From NCBI GenBank assembly GCA_902794475.1, contig CADBHR010000005.1:1-35053 (forward strand): a stretch of 35,053 nucleotides of DNA, in the 5' to 3' direction. Below, piece after piece: positions 16,387-24,874 of this stretch (its first letter is position 1; each line of letters begins with the position of its first letter). The notes below the pieces were generated by a model. It made no database searches. It was not told the origin of the DNA and saw only the letters and a program-made list of their open reading frames with translations. The position numbers and the translations under genes were made by a program. This DNA comes from an uncultured Methanobrevibacter sp. Lineage in GTDB: Archaea > Methanobacteriota > Methanobacteria > Methanobacteriales > Methanobacteriaceae.

Positions 16387-17594
16387 AAATTAACTGATTG
16401 GTCCAATTGTATCTGATTGCCGTTCCATGCTTTTAGACTACTCCAATCCTCAGATGGGGATTCCCAGAAATCATCTTCAGGTTTCAAACCTAAAGCTAAG
16501 AATACTAAACAGCATGCATAAAGACTGCCGGTGTTAATATCATCTTCGCAAATTTCCATTTGTGATCCATTTAATCCACAAATTAACCATCCTTCAGAGT
16601 TAAAGTTTTGATTACCTTCGAATTGTCTTTTAATAACTTTTGTAAGTGCACATCTGACCTGTGCAGCTGAAATATTCCTTGGTAAAACCTTTAATAAGAC
16701 AGCCTGTGAAAGCAAGTGGAAAATACCGCAACGATAGGACAAAGCCTTACCTAAAAGCGGATAGGTTCCTTCGGGAGAAATAATTCTTTCAAGCTGAGAA
16801 GCCAATCTAGAAGACCTCATTAATTGTACATCCAAAAATTCTCCATCACGAAGACCATATTTCCTCATTACAACAAGTATATCATTAAGCATAGGATGAA
16901 TGACTAAACTGTTGAAATAACCCACTTCAAAATCAGCACCGTTAGAATATATTGCATCTCCAACATATAACTCATCTCTAAATTTAGAAACAGCATATGT
17001 CAATCTTTCCATATCACATTCACCGGTAAACTCTAAAAGAGCTGCTTCAATCATTGAAGTGTATAACAGCCAGTGATTTTCATAAGGGGCTATAATTCTT
17101 GTATTTTTAAGTTCACGTATTAGTCTAGCTTGAACATCCATAGGTAAATTCAGCCAAATCTGATTCTTAGCCCTGAGTAATCCTTGAGCAAATAAAGCAA
17201 CTTCAACTAAAGATTGTTTAGGTTCCACAATAAAAATATTATCATTACTATTATTGTTAACGGCATTTTTAATAGCTTGTAAAGTCAAACGAATATATTT
17301 CTCACGGACTTTACCTTCTTCAGAAGTATCGGCCCCTAACTCCAACCAAGGAGCAATACCGTTAAATACACGAGCAAAAGCTTCAAGATATGCAAATTTT
17401 TGTCCTTCAGAAGTTTTTGATTCAAAAGGCATGGTTTTCCTAAGTGAACCCTTTGACAAATTATTTATGACAGGGAATGCAATTTTTTGCAATGTTGAAA
17501 CCCAATAAATCCTATCTTCCCAAACAGGAGGCTCTTCCTCAATTACAGGAGGCTCTTCTTTTTTTTTGAATCTTTTGAAAAATGAGTTGCTCAT
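16383..17594 (-). CDS. DUF2264-family protein
   Basis: A 403-residue cytoplasmic protein whose body resembles DUF2264 (PF10022), an uncharacterised alpha-helical family with a likely (alpha/alpha)-toroid fold related to carbohydrate-active enzymes. Family-like stretches are the start PVINNLSKGSLRKTMPFESK, YLEAFARVFNGIAPWLELG (about 69-87), ENHWLLYTSMIEAALLEF (about 176-193), DAIYSNGADFEVGYFNSLVIHP, and the C-terminal SSEDWSSLKAWNG-type ending. A basic then acidic, proline-rich N-terminal tail (FFKRFKKKEEPPVIEEEPP) is extra. No signal peptide is seen. The TATA box at 17615-17625 lies so close that the mRNA may be leaderless. The link to polysaccharide genes suggests a glycan-related role, but that is inference only. 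Confidence 0.7.
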   Translation of the reverse strand: MSNSFFKRFKKKEEPPVIEEEPPVWEDRIYWVSTLQKIAFPVINNLSKGSLRKTMPFESKTSEGQKFAYLEAFARVFNGIAPWLELGADTSEEGKVREKYIRLTLQAIKNAVNNNSNDNIFIVEPKQSLVEVALFAQGLLRAKNQIWLNLPMDVQARLIRELKNTRIIAPYENHWLLYTSMIEAALLEFTGECDMERLTYAVSKFRDELYVGDAIYSNGADFEVGYFNSLVIHPMLNDILVVMRKYGLRDGEFLDVQLMRSSRLASQLERIISPEGTYPLLGKALSYRCGIFHLLSQAVLLKVLPRNISAAQVRCALTKVIKRQFEGNQNFNSEGWLICGLNGSQMEICEDDINTGSLYACCLVFLALGLKPEDDFWESPSEDWSSLKAWNGNQIQLDQSVNF

Positions 17595-17614
17595 GAATTA
17601 TATTTTGTTAAACA

Positions 17615-17625
17615 TTATATATAAA
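17615..17625 (-). promoter_or_regulatory. TATA box of the DUF2264 gene
   Basis: The minus strand reads TTTATATATAA. Placing the start site 25-27 nt downstream puts it at about 17594-17596, at the ATG itself, so a leaderless transcript is predicted. No Shine-Dalgarno-like sequence precedes that ATG. Confidence 0.5.
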
Positions 17626-17637
17626 CATTAAAAAGCC

Positions 17638-17647
17638 TTTATATATT
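17638..17647 (+). promoter_or_regulatory. TATA box of the leuC operon
   Basis: TTTATATATT preceded by CC. The start site is expected near 17670, leaving a leader of about 20 nt that carries GAGGT (17678-17682) seven bases before the leuC ATG at 17690. Confidence 0.55.
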
Positions 17648-17689
17648 TTGATAAATATAAATAATTATCATTACTAAGAGGTTAGAAAT

Positions 17690-18934
17690 ATGCCAACAAT
17701 GTCCGAAAAAATATTAGCTAGAGCTTCTGGAAAAGAGAATGTAGAAGCTGGAGATATAATTATAGCAAATATTGATATAGCAATGACTCACGATTTAACA
17801 GGACCTCTTTCTGTTGAGTCTTTTGAAAAAATCGGTGCTGAAAAGGTGTGGGATTCCTCAAAGATTGTTATTCCATTTGACCATCAGGTTCCAGCCGATT
17901 CAATAGATTCTGCAAACAACCACATTTTAATGAGAGAATTTGTTAAAAAACATAATATCGAACATTTTTATGATGTAAATGCAGGTGTTTGCCATCAAAT
18001 TCTACCCGAAAAGGGTCATGTAGTGCCTGGAGATGTTATTGTAGGCGCCGATTCACATACATGTACCCATGGTGCATTGGGTGCATTTGCAACAGGTATT
18101 GGTTCAACTGACATGGCTATGGTATTTGCTGAAGGTAATTTATGGTTTAAAGTGCCTGAAACAAATCGATTTAACATTACAGGCGAGTTAAAAGATAACG
18201 TGTATGCAAAAGATGTTATTTTACACATCATCGGTAAGATGGGTGCGGATGGATCCACCTACAAAGCCTGTGAATTCGCAGGCGAGACAATCTCAAATAT
18301 GACCGTTTCAGACAGAATGGTTTTATGCAATATGGCAATTGAAATGGGTGGAAAAACCGGTTTGGTAGAACCCGATGAAAAAACCATCGATTATGTAAAA
18401 AAACGTTCAAATAAACCATATAAAGTATTTAAAACTGATTTAGACTCATCTTCACTAGATATAATTGATATTGATGTTAATGATTTAGAACCTCAAATTG
18501 CTTGTCCTCACAATGTTGATAATGTAAAGCCTATCAGCGAGGTAGACCAAGAGATTGACCAAGTATTTTTAGGTTCCTGCACTAATGGCAGAATCAGTGA
18601 TTTAAGAGATGCCGCAAAGATTTTAAAAGGTAATAAGATAGCTAAAGGCACTAGAATGTTAGTCATACCGGCATCCAAAGAAGTTTATTCAAAAGCATTG
18701 GACGAAGGGTTAATCAGGATATTCGTTGATGCTGGAGCTCTTGTATCCGCTCCATGCTGTGGCCCATGTCTTGGAGGCCATACAGGAATTATAGGACCTG
18801 ATGAAGTGAGCCTTTCCACATCCAACAGAAATTTTAAGGGAAGACAGGGAAGTCCTGACGGAAAAGTTTATTTATCCTCTGCTGCTGTTGCTGCAGCTTC
18901 AGCAATTGAAGGAAAAATCGTTGCACCGGAGTGA
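17690..18934 (+). CDS. leuC: 3-isopropylmalate/homoaconitate dehydratase, large subunit
   Basis: The iron-sulfur subunit of a hydro-lyase that isomerises 2-isopropylmalate to 3-isopropylmalate in leucine synthesis, or homocitrate to homoisocitrate in coenzyme B synthesis. At 414 residues it is the short archaeal form. It has the start [56 protein letters not shown] and [11 protein letters not shown]; the last two, with the SHTC cysteine, supply three cluster ligands. Methanogens usually carry two such pairs, and sequence of the large subunit does not separate them. The small subunit follows after four bases and the dehydrogenase overlaps that, so a leucine-type operon is likely. Confidence 0.9.
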   Translation: MPTMSEKILARASGKENVEAGDIIIANIDIAMTHDLTGPLSVESFEKIGAEKVWDSSKIVIPFDHQVPADSIDSANNHILMREFVKKHNIEHFYDVNAGVCHQILPEKGHVVPGDVIVGADSHTCTHGALGAFATGIGSTDMAMVFAEGNLWFKVPETNRFNITGELKDNVYAKDVILHIIGKMGADGSTYKACEFAGETISNMTVSDRMVLCNMAIEMGGKTGLVEPDEKTIDYVKKRSNKPYKVFKTDLDSSSLDIIDIDVNDLEPQIACPHNVDNVKPISEVDQEIDQVFLGSCTNGRISDLRDAAKILKGNKIAKGTRMLVIPASKEVYSKALDEGLIRIFVDAGALVSAPCCGPCLGGHTGIIGPDEVSLSTSNRNFKGRQGSPDGKVYLSSAAVAAASAIEGKIVAPE

Positions 18935-18938
18935 TTAT

Positions 18939-19418
18939 ATGAAAGGAACAGCTTGGAAATTTGGAAATGACATTGATACAGACATTATAGTTCCCGGAAG
19001 ATATCTGATTTATACCGATGAAGAAAGGTTATCACAGCATTGTATGGAAGGACTTGATGCTGACTTTAATAATAAATGCAAAAAGGGAGACTTTATCGTA
19101 GCTGGAACAAATTTCGGATGCGGTTCTTCAAGAGAACATGCTCCGATTGCACTTAAGGGTGTTGGCGTGTCAGCCGTGATTGCAGAATCCTTCGCAAGAA
19201 TATTTTACAGAAACGCTACTAATGTTGGAGTCCCTCTTCTTGAGGCTCCGGGAATTACAGAAATTATAGAAGATGGAGATGAAATCGAAGTGGATATGGA
19301 TGAAGGAACCATTACCGCTTCAAATGGCGAAAAAATTACATTTAAAAAATTACCTCCATTCATGTTAGAAATTTTAAATCAAGGTGGTTTAATTGAATAC
19401 CTCAAAAACAAAAGATAA
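18939..19418 (+). CDS. leuD: 3-isopropylmalate/homoaconitate dehydratase, small subunit
   Basis: A 159-residue swivelling-domain subunit that completes the isomerase with LeuC. Seen: [19 protein letters not shown] (4-22), [30 protein letters not shown], and the late GGLIEYLKN ending. Start at ATG 18939, because GGAGTGA overlapping the leuC stop is well placed; an earlier in-frame codon would overlap leuC. The substrate loop reads [10 protein letters not shown]. As I recall, leucine-specific archaeal enzymes have YLRT here while methanogen homoaconitase has YLVY, so dual or homoaconitase activity should be considered. Synteny with leuB argues for leucine. Confidence 0.88.
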   Translation: MKGTAWKFGNDIDTDIIVPGRYLIYTDEERLSQHCMEGLDADFNNKCKKGDFIVAGTNFGCGSSREHAPIALKGVGVSAVIAESFARIFYRNATNVGVPLLEAPGITEIIEDGDEIEVDMDEGTITASNGEKITFKKLPPFMLEILNQGGLIEYLKNKR

Positions 19419-20400
19419 ATATCAAATTGCAATCGTGCCGGGTGATGGAATCGGCAAAGAGGTTATGAAAGCAACATTGGATGTTTTGGATGTATTGGAT
19501 ATTGATTTCGAATACGTTTATGGTGATGCAGGAGACGAATGCCTTGAAAAGACAGGCACTGCACTTCCTAGCGAAACTCTAGATATCATTAGAGAATCTG
19601 ATGCATGCCTATTTGGTGCAGCCGGTGAAACCGCAGCAGATGTTATTGTTAAGATACGCCAGGAAATGAAAATGTTTGCTAATTTAAGACCAGTTAAAGC
19701 TTATCCTAATACTAACTCATTATTTGACGATATTGACTTTATGATTGTGCGTGAAAATACTGAAGGAATGTACATTGCCGATGAGGAATCATTTACCGAT
19801 GAAGGGGCAATAGCAAGACGTATCATCACACGAGAGGCAGAAAGACGCATTATCGATTATGCATTCAAATATGCCGAAGCAAATGACAAGAAAAAGGTAA
19901 CAGCCGTTCATAAAGCCAATGTGCTCAAAAAAACTGATGGTCTGTTTCGTGAAATTTTCTATGAAGTTGCAAAAGACTATCCTGACATTGCAACCGAGGA
20001 CTTTTATGTGGATGCAACAGCAATGTATCTCATCACACAACCGGAAAGCTTTGAAGTTATTGTGACAACCAACCTTTTCGGAGACATTTTATCCGATGAG
20101 GGAGCAGGTCTTGTCGGAGGACTTGGTTTAATCCCATCCGCAAATATCGGGCAAGATGGAGCTTTATTTGAACCTGTTCATGGTTCAGCACCAGATATTG
20201 CAGGTCAAAACAAGGCAAATCCAATAGCCATGATGCTTTCAGCAATAATGATGCTTAGATATTTAGGTGAAAATGATGAAGCCGACAGATTTGAGGCTTC
20301 AATATTGAAAGTACTTAATGATGCTAATACTTTAACCGGTGATTTAGGCGGTTCAGCTACAACCGACGAATTAACCAGAGAAGTTATAAAAAATTTATAA
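19393..20400 (+). CDS. leuB: 3-isopropylmalate dehydrogenase (LeuB-type)
   Basis: A 335-residue NAD-dependent beta-decarboxylating dehydrogenase that turns 3-isopropylmalate into 2-oxoisocaproate after spontaneous loss of CO2. Seen: IAIVPGDGIGKEVM at the start, FGAAGETAADVIVKIR, the RPVKAYPN loop, IVRENTEGMY, the catalytic region VTAVHKANVLKKTDG, and DILSDEGAGLVGGLGLIPSA. The GAAGETAADV segment and the following text resemble the methanogen LeuB I recall more than the homoisocitrate dehydrogenase AksF. The start is TTG at 19393 with AAGGTGGT just upstream; no ATG exists before the conserved PGDGIG. It overlaps leuD by 26 bases. Confidence 0.88.
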   Translation: MNTSKTKDKYQIAIVPGDGIGKEVMKATLDVLDVLDIDFEYVYGDAGDECLEKTGTALPSETLDIIRESDACLFGAAGETAADVIVKIRQEMKMFANLRPVKAYPNTNSLFDDIDFMIVRENTEGMYIADEESFTDEGAIARRIITREAERRIIDYAFKYAEANDKKKVTAVHKANVLKKTDGLFREIFYEVAKDYPDIATEDFYVDATAMYLITQPESFEVIVTTNLFGDILSDEGAGLVGGLGLIPSANIGQDGALFEPVHGSAPDIAGQNKANPIAMMLSAIMMLRYLGENDEADRFEASILKVLNDANTLTGDLGGSATTDELTREVIKNL

Positions 20401-20412
20401 GGAGAAATGTAT

Positions 20413-20529
20413 ATGAATTTCAAAAAATTAACTAAAATGCAAATGGCAGCACTTTTTATCATATTCATTATGGTAATCAGTGGGGTAGCAGGATTTTTAC
20501 TCATTATATTCGGTACTGCCGGAGCATAA
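20413..20529 (+). CDS. 38-residue single-span membrane peptide
   Basis: A small gene between leuB and ribH. GGAG (20401-20404) precedes ATG 20413 by eight bases, and the frame runs 38 codons to TAA. The peptide has a basic amphipathic start (MNFKKLTKMQ), then a hydrophobic helix of about 25 residues ending GTAGA. Codon use and the tight spacing (12 nt after leuB, 16 nt before ribH) fit an operon member. Another ATG at 20407 is too close to the ribosome binding site. I do not recognise it. It could be a small regulatory or assembly peptide, or simply a conserved linker gene. Confidence 0.7.
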   Translation: MNFKKLTKMQMAALFIIFIMVISGVAGFLLIIFGTAGA

Positions 20530-20545
20530 GAAGAGGATTGATAAA

Positions 20546-20962
20546 ATGGCAAGATATGAAATAGCAGCAGTAGTTGCTGAATTTAACTATGACATTACAC
20601 AAATGATGTTAGAACTCGCACAGGCAGAAGCAAAAAACAGAGGCTGTGAAATCACAAAAGTGGTTGCAGTTCCAGGTGTATTCGATATGCCTCTTGTAAT
20701 CAAAAAATTATTGCAAAAAGACGAATATGACGCAATCATTACCCTTGGTGCTGTGATTGAAGGTGCAACTGATCACGACCAAATCGTAGCACAACACGCT
20801 TCCCGTAAAATCGCTGATTTAGCACTTGAATACGACACTCCAGTGGCACTCGGTATTACCGGACCTGGTATGACCAGAATGGATGCTCACAGACGTGTTA
20901 AAAACGCAAAAAGTGCAGTTGAAGCAGCAATAAAAATGTGCGACAGATTAAAAGAAATCTAG
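20546..20962 (+). CDS. ribH: 6,7-dimethyl-8-ribityllumazine synthase
   Basis: Penultimate step of riboflavin synthesis, joining 5-amino-6-ribitylamino-uracil with 3,4-dihydroxy-2-butanone 4-phosphate. The flavin product also feeds FMN, FAD and F420. The 138-residue protein is the short archaeal form: AAVVAEFNYDITQMM (4-18), VPGVFDMPLVIKKLL, ITLGAVIEGATDHDQIVAQ with the catalytic histidine, PVALGITGPGMTRMDAHRRV and a C-terminal AIKMCDRLKEI. GAGGATTGAT precedes the ATG. It lies between the membrane peptide and marker protein 11 and appears cotranscribed with leuCDB. Confidence 0.95.
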   Translation: MARYEIAAVVAEFNYDITQMMLELAQAEAKNRGCEITKVVAVPGVFDMPLVIKKLLQKDEYDAIITLGAVIEGATDHDQIVAQHASRKIADLALEYDTPVALGITGPGMTRMDAHRRVKNAKSAVEAAIKMCDRLKEI

Positions 20963-20969
20963 TGATTAG

Positions 20970-21911
20970 ATGGAAATATTAAAGCCTAACGAATTAAGAG
21001 AAAAGTTTAACGACCCATGGATAGCACCATATGAAAAAGTATTGACAATGGTGGATGGAGACAAAGTGGAACTCGTAGAATACCATCCATGCATTTCAGG
21101 GTCTCACTGGCTATTGCATCAGTACAGAAACAATTCAGAGCTAATCGATTCCGCTTACCGTGACGGAAACAAGCATGTATATAAATGCCATGTGGGTAAG
21201 GCTCCACTTGATCTGAAGGCAAGTTTCAATGCGGCAGGAATAGATGAAATTGTCATTGATGGCGATGAGGTTAAAGTTACACATGCAGGCCTTGCCGGTG
21301 CTGGCGTTGGAGCTGGAATGTGCAGAGGAATGGGCGAAGGCGTTAAATACGTTGAACTTATTCAAGTTGGAGGAGGCTCAAAAGAGGGAAAAGCTACAGT
21401 TGTAACCCCTAAACTTGAAAAGATAGTTATTGGTGTTGACGATACCGACACCAAAGACGCAGGTGCTACCTGGACAATGGCTCATAATCTAGGAGTTGAA
21501 CTTGCAGGCATGGGTTTCGAATACCTGGACCACATTATCGTTCAGCTATATCCTCATAACCCTCACAAAACCCAAAACTGTGTTTCAATTGCCCTTACTT
21601 TCGCTGTTGAAAGTGATAAAAAGCAGGAATTAATTGATAATGTAATTGAAATTCTTAAAAGGGACACCCTATCTGATAAAACAGCAATTGCAATATTGGA
21701 AGGATTGGACATTCCTGAAAAATTAAGGGAGTATTCAATTGCCACAAAATCCGGAATGATGGATGTCGAAACTGCAGAATCTGTTGCAGAAGAATTAAAC
21801 ATTCCATTGATTGCAGTTACTGGTGAACAAGGTAAAGTTGGTGCTCTTGCAGCTCTTGGACTCTATGATGATGTTGAAGAAGCTGTAAAAGCTTATGAAA
21901 AAGAAATCTAG
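20970..21911 (+). CDS. Methanogenesis marker protein 11
   Basis: A 313-residue protein matching methanogenesis marker protein 11 (TIGR03280), a family found in methanogens and relatives, of unproven function. Its second half resembles the ATP-dependent domain of TiaS, the enzyme that modifies tRNA-Ile2 with agmatine: IVIGVDDTDTKDAGATWTMA (about 151-170) carries the DDTD phosphate-binding motif. The first half contains PCISGSHWLLHQYRN, a glycine-rich AGLAGAGVGAGMCRGMG (about 107-123) and VELIQVGGGSKEG. It starts seven bases after ribH, with GTGAT just before the ATG, and ends at a perfect hairpin terminator. Being in a riboflavin/leucine operon, it may serve a cofactor pathway, but that is unproven. 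Confidence 0.88.
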   Translation: MEILKPNELREKFNDPWIAPYEKVLTMVDGDKVELVEYHPCISGSHWLLHQYRNNSELIDSAYRDGNKHVYKCHVGKAPLDLKASFNAAGIDEIVIDGDEVKVTHAGLAGAGVGAGMCRGMGEGVKYVELIQVGGGSKEGKATVVTPKLEKIVIGVDDTDTKDAGATWTMAHNLGVELAGMGFEYLDHIIVQLYPHNPHKTQNCVSIALTFAVESDKKQELIDNVIEILKRDTLSDKTAIAILEGLDIPEKLREYSIATKSGMMDVETAESVAEELNIPLIAVTGEQGKVGALAALGLYDDVEEAVKAYEKEI

Positions 21912-21939
21912 ATTAATTCTAGATTTTAACTTATTTTTT
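21904..21939 (+). terminator. Hairpin with T-run after marker protein 11
   Basis: Perfect 9-bp arms AAATCTAGA (21904-21912) and TCTAGATTT (21918-21926) with loop TTAAT, then a run of T at 21933-21939. The first arm covers the stop codon. This looks like an intrinsic-type terminator ending the leuC operon. Confidence 0.65.
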
Positions 21940-22098
21940 TAATATCTATTTTTCAAAAATGTGAAAAATAACCCTACTGTAAAAATAAACTCGAAAAAAC
22001 AAATAGGGTCATTAGTCACATCAAGATTTTGTCATACGTTTGCTTTTATTTGAAAAATCTTTTTTTCAAGATTTATTTACAAATAAAAAGGCATATGT

Positions 22099-22113
22099 CC
22101 CACCCGCCTGCCC
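22099..22113 (-). other. G-rich element in the 3' region of the PEP-synthase-like gene
   Basis: On the minus strand this reads GGGCAGGCGGGTGGG, four close G-runs in otherwise very AT-rich DNA. It lies about 45-60 nt after the stop of the gene ending at 22158. A two-layer G-quadruplex is possible in RNA. A 7-bp inverted repeat (AAATCTT at 22055-22061 and AAGATTT at 22068-22074) follows it. Function unknown. Confidence 0.35.
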
Positions 22114-22157
22114 TAAAATAATGAAATGTTTTCCATTACCTTTAAACTATTACATGA

Positions 22158-24797
22158 TTACTTGAAAATGCACAGTGTTTCATCTTTATTCATATCATGA
22201 TATAATTCCGCCTTATCTTCGTCAAAGTCTATAACCTGTATCATGGAATACACTTCCTCACTCAAATTAGGATTGATATCCTCAAGGATATTCGGATAAT
22301 CATAGACCATGTCCCGGTTGAATTCTAATTTCTTCTCGTTTTCAAACAATGCCCCGTAGTATATTTCCGCTTCCACAAGATCCTGAAACATATGGCTTCC
22401 AAAAGACAATTCAGGCATATAGCCAACTTCACTATATGATTCCTCCAGAATTGCAGAAAAATGACTGATATCAGCAAATACAACAGGAATGCCTAATTCG
22501 GGAGAAGAAGTACCTATTCTTCCAGGAACTATCAAAATAGCTGTTTTATCGTTGTTCTTGCAATAGGTGTTTACATCGCTAATAACCCGAGATATTGAAC
22601 TCTTTTGTGCATAAGGATACTCATAATACTTGTGAGGGTCAACATAGCAAATTGTGTCTATCTTGTTCTTTCGAGACATTCCCATGGAGGATTCCTTAAT
22701 GTGGAAGAAGACGTTTTTGTCTTCAGGCATTTCAATGGCCTCATCATTTACTGAAACCTGAAGAGGGCGGCATTGCAATAGGTTTATATTGAATGAATTG
22801 TCCTCTCCGACGTTTACGGTATATTCGATGTCGACAGGATAATCGTATGCTGTTTGTAATGTTTTCAGGATTTCCTTCATCTCCTCAATGAATTCCTGGT
22901 TCTTCACAATTCCCTCACAGTTGACAAATACGATTTCACGGCGTTGTCCACGGTCGCGAAACATTCTTTCAGCTTCACGGTCATGTTCGACCAAAATTCT
23001 TTTTGCATACCTTGGAATTACGCCTAAACCCTCATCGACAGGTATATCATGCAAAGAGATATTTTTTAAATCGATGACATCAAGATAATGCTGTGAATAT
23101 CTATGCTTTTCCTTTATATCCTTTGTTAGAGTCACTTCAGGCTTATCAAGATTGATGATTCTTGGATAATCCTTTTTTGTCCTGTCAACAGCTTTTGTAC
23201 CAAGACCCATTACAAGCCTCAACATTCCCTTGCTGTTGTCCATGTCCGGAAGCGGAGAATATGGGCTGTATGAAAATCCGACACCTGCAGCTGTCGGGAA
23301 TAAATAGTCTCCATGATAAGAGCCAGAAACCCTTTGAACCAAAAGAGCCATCTGTTCGTCAGTGTCGTCCAAACCGTTTATTTTCCTATATTCCAAAGCG
23401 GAAATGTTCATGGTACTTGAATATACAATCTTTACAGCCTCTTCAAAAGCGGCCAGACGTTCTTCAAGACTGCCCCTATTTACACAGAACACAGATTCGT
23501 ATTTTCCGGCAAATGCATTTCCATACCCGTCCTCAAGGAAACTACTTGATCTGACAATTATTGGATTCTGTCCGAAGTAATCCAATATGCGTATGAATTC
23601 CTTTTTAATTTCTTCCGGGAAGCTGCCATTTTTAAGGGCTTCTTCCAATTCCTTACCGTATTTGTAATAACCTTCATGTGTCCTTTGCTTTACCCTAAGG
23701 TCCCACAAGTCGTTTGTAACTATATATGTATAGAATAAATCAGAACCTATATAGAACGAATCGTCAGGCTCGAAATTGCTGTATATGTCCGGACGATCCT
23801 TTTCGATTATTTTTCTTGCAAGCAGCATTCCACATGTCTTACCGCCCACCAATCCGCTGCCGACACGACGGTCATAAATTGTGATGTAATCCTCAAAAGT
23901 GAAGTATTCCTTGATTTTCGAAAGCATCTTTTCATCTTTCGTCATCATCAGCTCACAGATCTTATTGCATTCATCATCAATGTTTTTGCCTTCTTTATAC
24001 TCCCTTCTAACCTGAATCATATACCTTTCCCAACTGTCCAAGGTTCGTCCATCCTGATATTTATCCGAATTGATGGTCTTGTAGTATTTGCTGACTTCCT
24101 GACCATCCTGAAGAACCTTGACGAATCCTGTCTGAGGGTTGAACTTGTGTCCCAGAAACATGGTCTGGGAATACCTGTTCCACACCTTAAGCGGAGAAAC
24201 GTAAACCTCTTCGGGGGAATTTGAGTACACATTCAGGAACAACTGAGTAGTTTCACGAATCTTGGCTATTGCATCATAAGAATGCCTTCCACGAATGATT
24301 GGGAAATATGCCACAGTGTCCAGTTGGAACAGGAACGGACAGGTGACCTTAAAGAAATTGCCCATCATCAAATCTGTCGACCAGACCGCCTGCAGGTCAC
24401 TCAGGCAGTCGAAAACATAAAATGCGTCAAAACCTTCCTTTTCGATGATTCTGTGAACTTCAAGAGTGAATGTTTCAAATTGGTTATATGGATTTACCTG
24501 ATATATCTTAATCCCGTCACGCTCTATCATGCAAAACTCGGTGTCGGGATTATCCTGTTCGATTTCAAGCAGCTCAAAATCCTTATCTGTCATTTCTATT
24601 AATGGAGGATGATTAGCAAATCGAATGTATATCAAGTTCCTGCCATCTTCCTTTGCCTGTTTCACATAGGGATTGACAAAGTAGGAAAACTCATTCAAGT
24701 TTGTTACATTCCATACTACATTATCTCCCAATCGAATATTGTCTAAGGCTTCATCAAGCCCGGGAATTCCGGATTTAATTCTATCGAATGCGGCCAT
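22158..24797 (-). CDS. KaiC-like domain fused to PEP synthase/PPDK-type ATP-grasp
   Basis: An 879-residue two-part protein. Residues 1-215 resemble a KaiC/RecA-type domain: RIKSGIPGLDEAL start, GRNLIYIRF strand, FDAFYVFDCLSDL Walker-B-like strand. The Walker A loop is gone, replaced by NVTNLNEF. Residues about 310-690 match the PPDK/PEP synthase N-terminal ATP-grasp (PF01326): VGGKTCGMLLA (317-327), IIVRSSSFLEDGYG with R416, FAGKYESVF (429-437), LLQCRPLQ (673-680). The C-terminus has VPGRIGTSSPELGIPVVFAD (757-776), seen in a subgroup of such proteins. The phospho-histidine domain with its (S/T)-H-A-A motif is not visible, so it is probably not a classical PEP synthase. It follows the glutamate synthase genes after 77 nt with GGAGA before ATG. 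Substrate unknown. Confidence 0.75.
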   Translation of the reverse strand: MAAFDRIKSGIPGLDEALDNIRLGDNVVWNVTNLNEFSYFVNPYVKQAKEDGRNLIYIRFANHPPLIEMTDKDFELLEIEQDNPDTEFCMIERDGIKIYQVNPYNQFETFTLEVHRIIEKEGFDAFYVFDCLSDLQAVWSTDLMMGNFFKVTCPFLFQLDTVAYFPIIRGRHSYDAIAKIRETTQLFLNVYSNSPEEVYVSPLKVWNRYSQTMFLGHKFNPQTGFVKVLQDGQEVSKYYKTINSDKYQDGRTLDSWERYMIQVRREYKEGKNIDDECNKICELMMTKDEKMLSKIKEYFTFEDYITIYDRRVGSGLVGGKTCGMLLARKIIEKDRPDIYSNFEPDDSFYIGSDLFYTYIVTNDLWDLRVKQRTHEGYYKYGKELEEALKNGSFPEEIKKEFIRILDYFGQNPIIVRSSSFLEDGYGNAFAGKYESVFCVNRGSLEERLAAFEEAVKIVYSSTMNISALEYRKINGLDDTDEQMALLVQRVSGSYHGDYLFPTAAGVGFSYSPYSPLPDMDNSKGMLRLVMGLGTKAVDRTKKDYPRIINLDKPEVTLTKDIKEKHRYSQHYLDVIDLKNISLHDIPVDEGLGVIPRYAKRILVEHDREAERMFRDRGQRREIVFVNCEGIVKNQEFIEEMKEILKTLQTAYDYPVDIEYTVNVGEDNSFNINLLQCRPLQVSVNDEAIEMPEDKNVFFHIKESSMGMSRKNKIDTICYVDPHKYYEYPYAQKSSISRVISDVNTYCKNNDKTAILIVPGRIGTSSPELGIPVVFADISHFSAILEESYSEVGYMPELSFGSHMFQDLVEAEIYYGALFENEKKLEFNRDMVYDYPNILEDINPNLSEEVYSMIQVIDFDEDKAELYHDMNKDETLCIFK

Positions 24798-24874
24798 AAT
24801 AATGTCTCCTAATTTTTATTTAATTTTTTTAAACCCCAATAATTTTTAACAATAATCACTAACTCCACATCAAA

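Noticed and set aside
18888-18938. Upstream extension of leuD into leuC
   Set aside because: Reads leuC in another frame; the GGAGTGA site and family length both point to ATG 18939.
23162-23554. Plus-strand 130-codon frame inside the PEP-synthase-like gene
   Set aside because: Antisense shadow of the conserved ATP-grasp coding sequence; Cys/His/Pro-rich nonsense composition.
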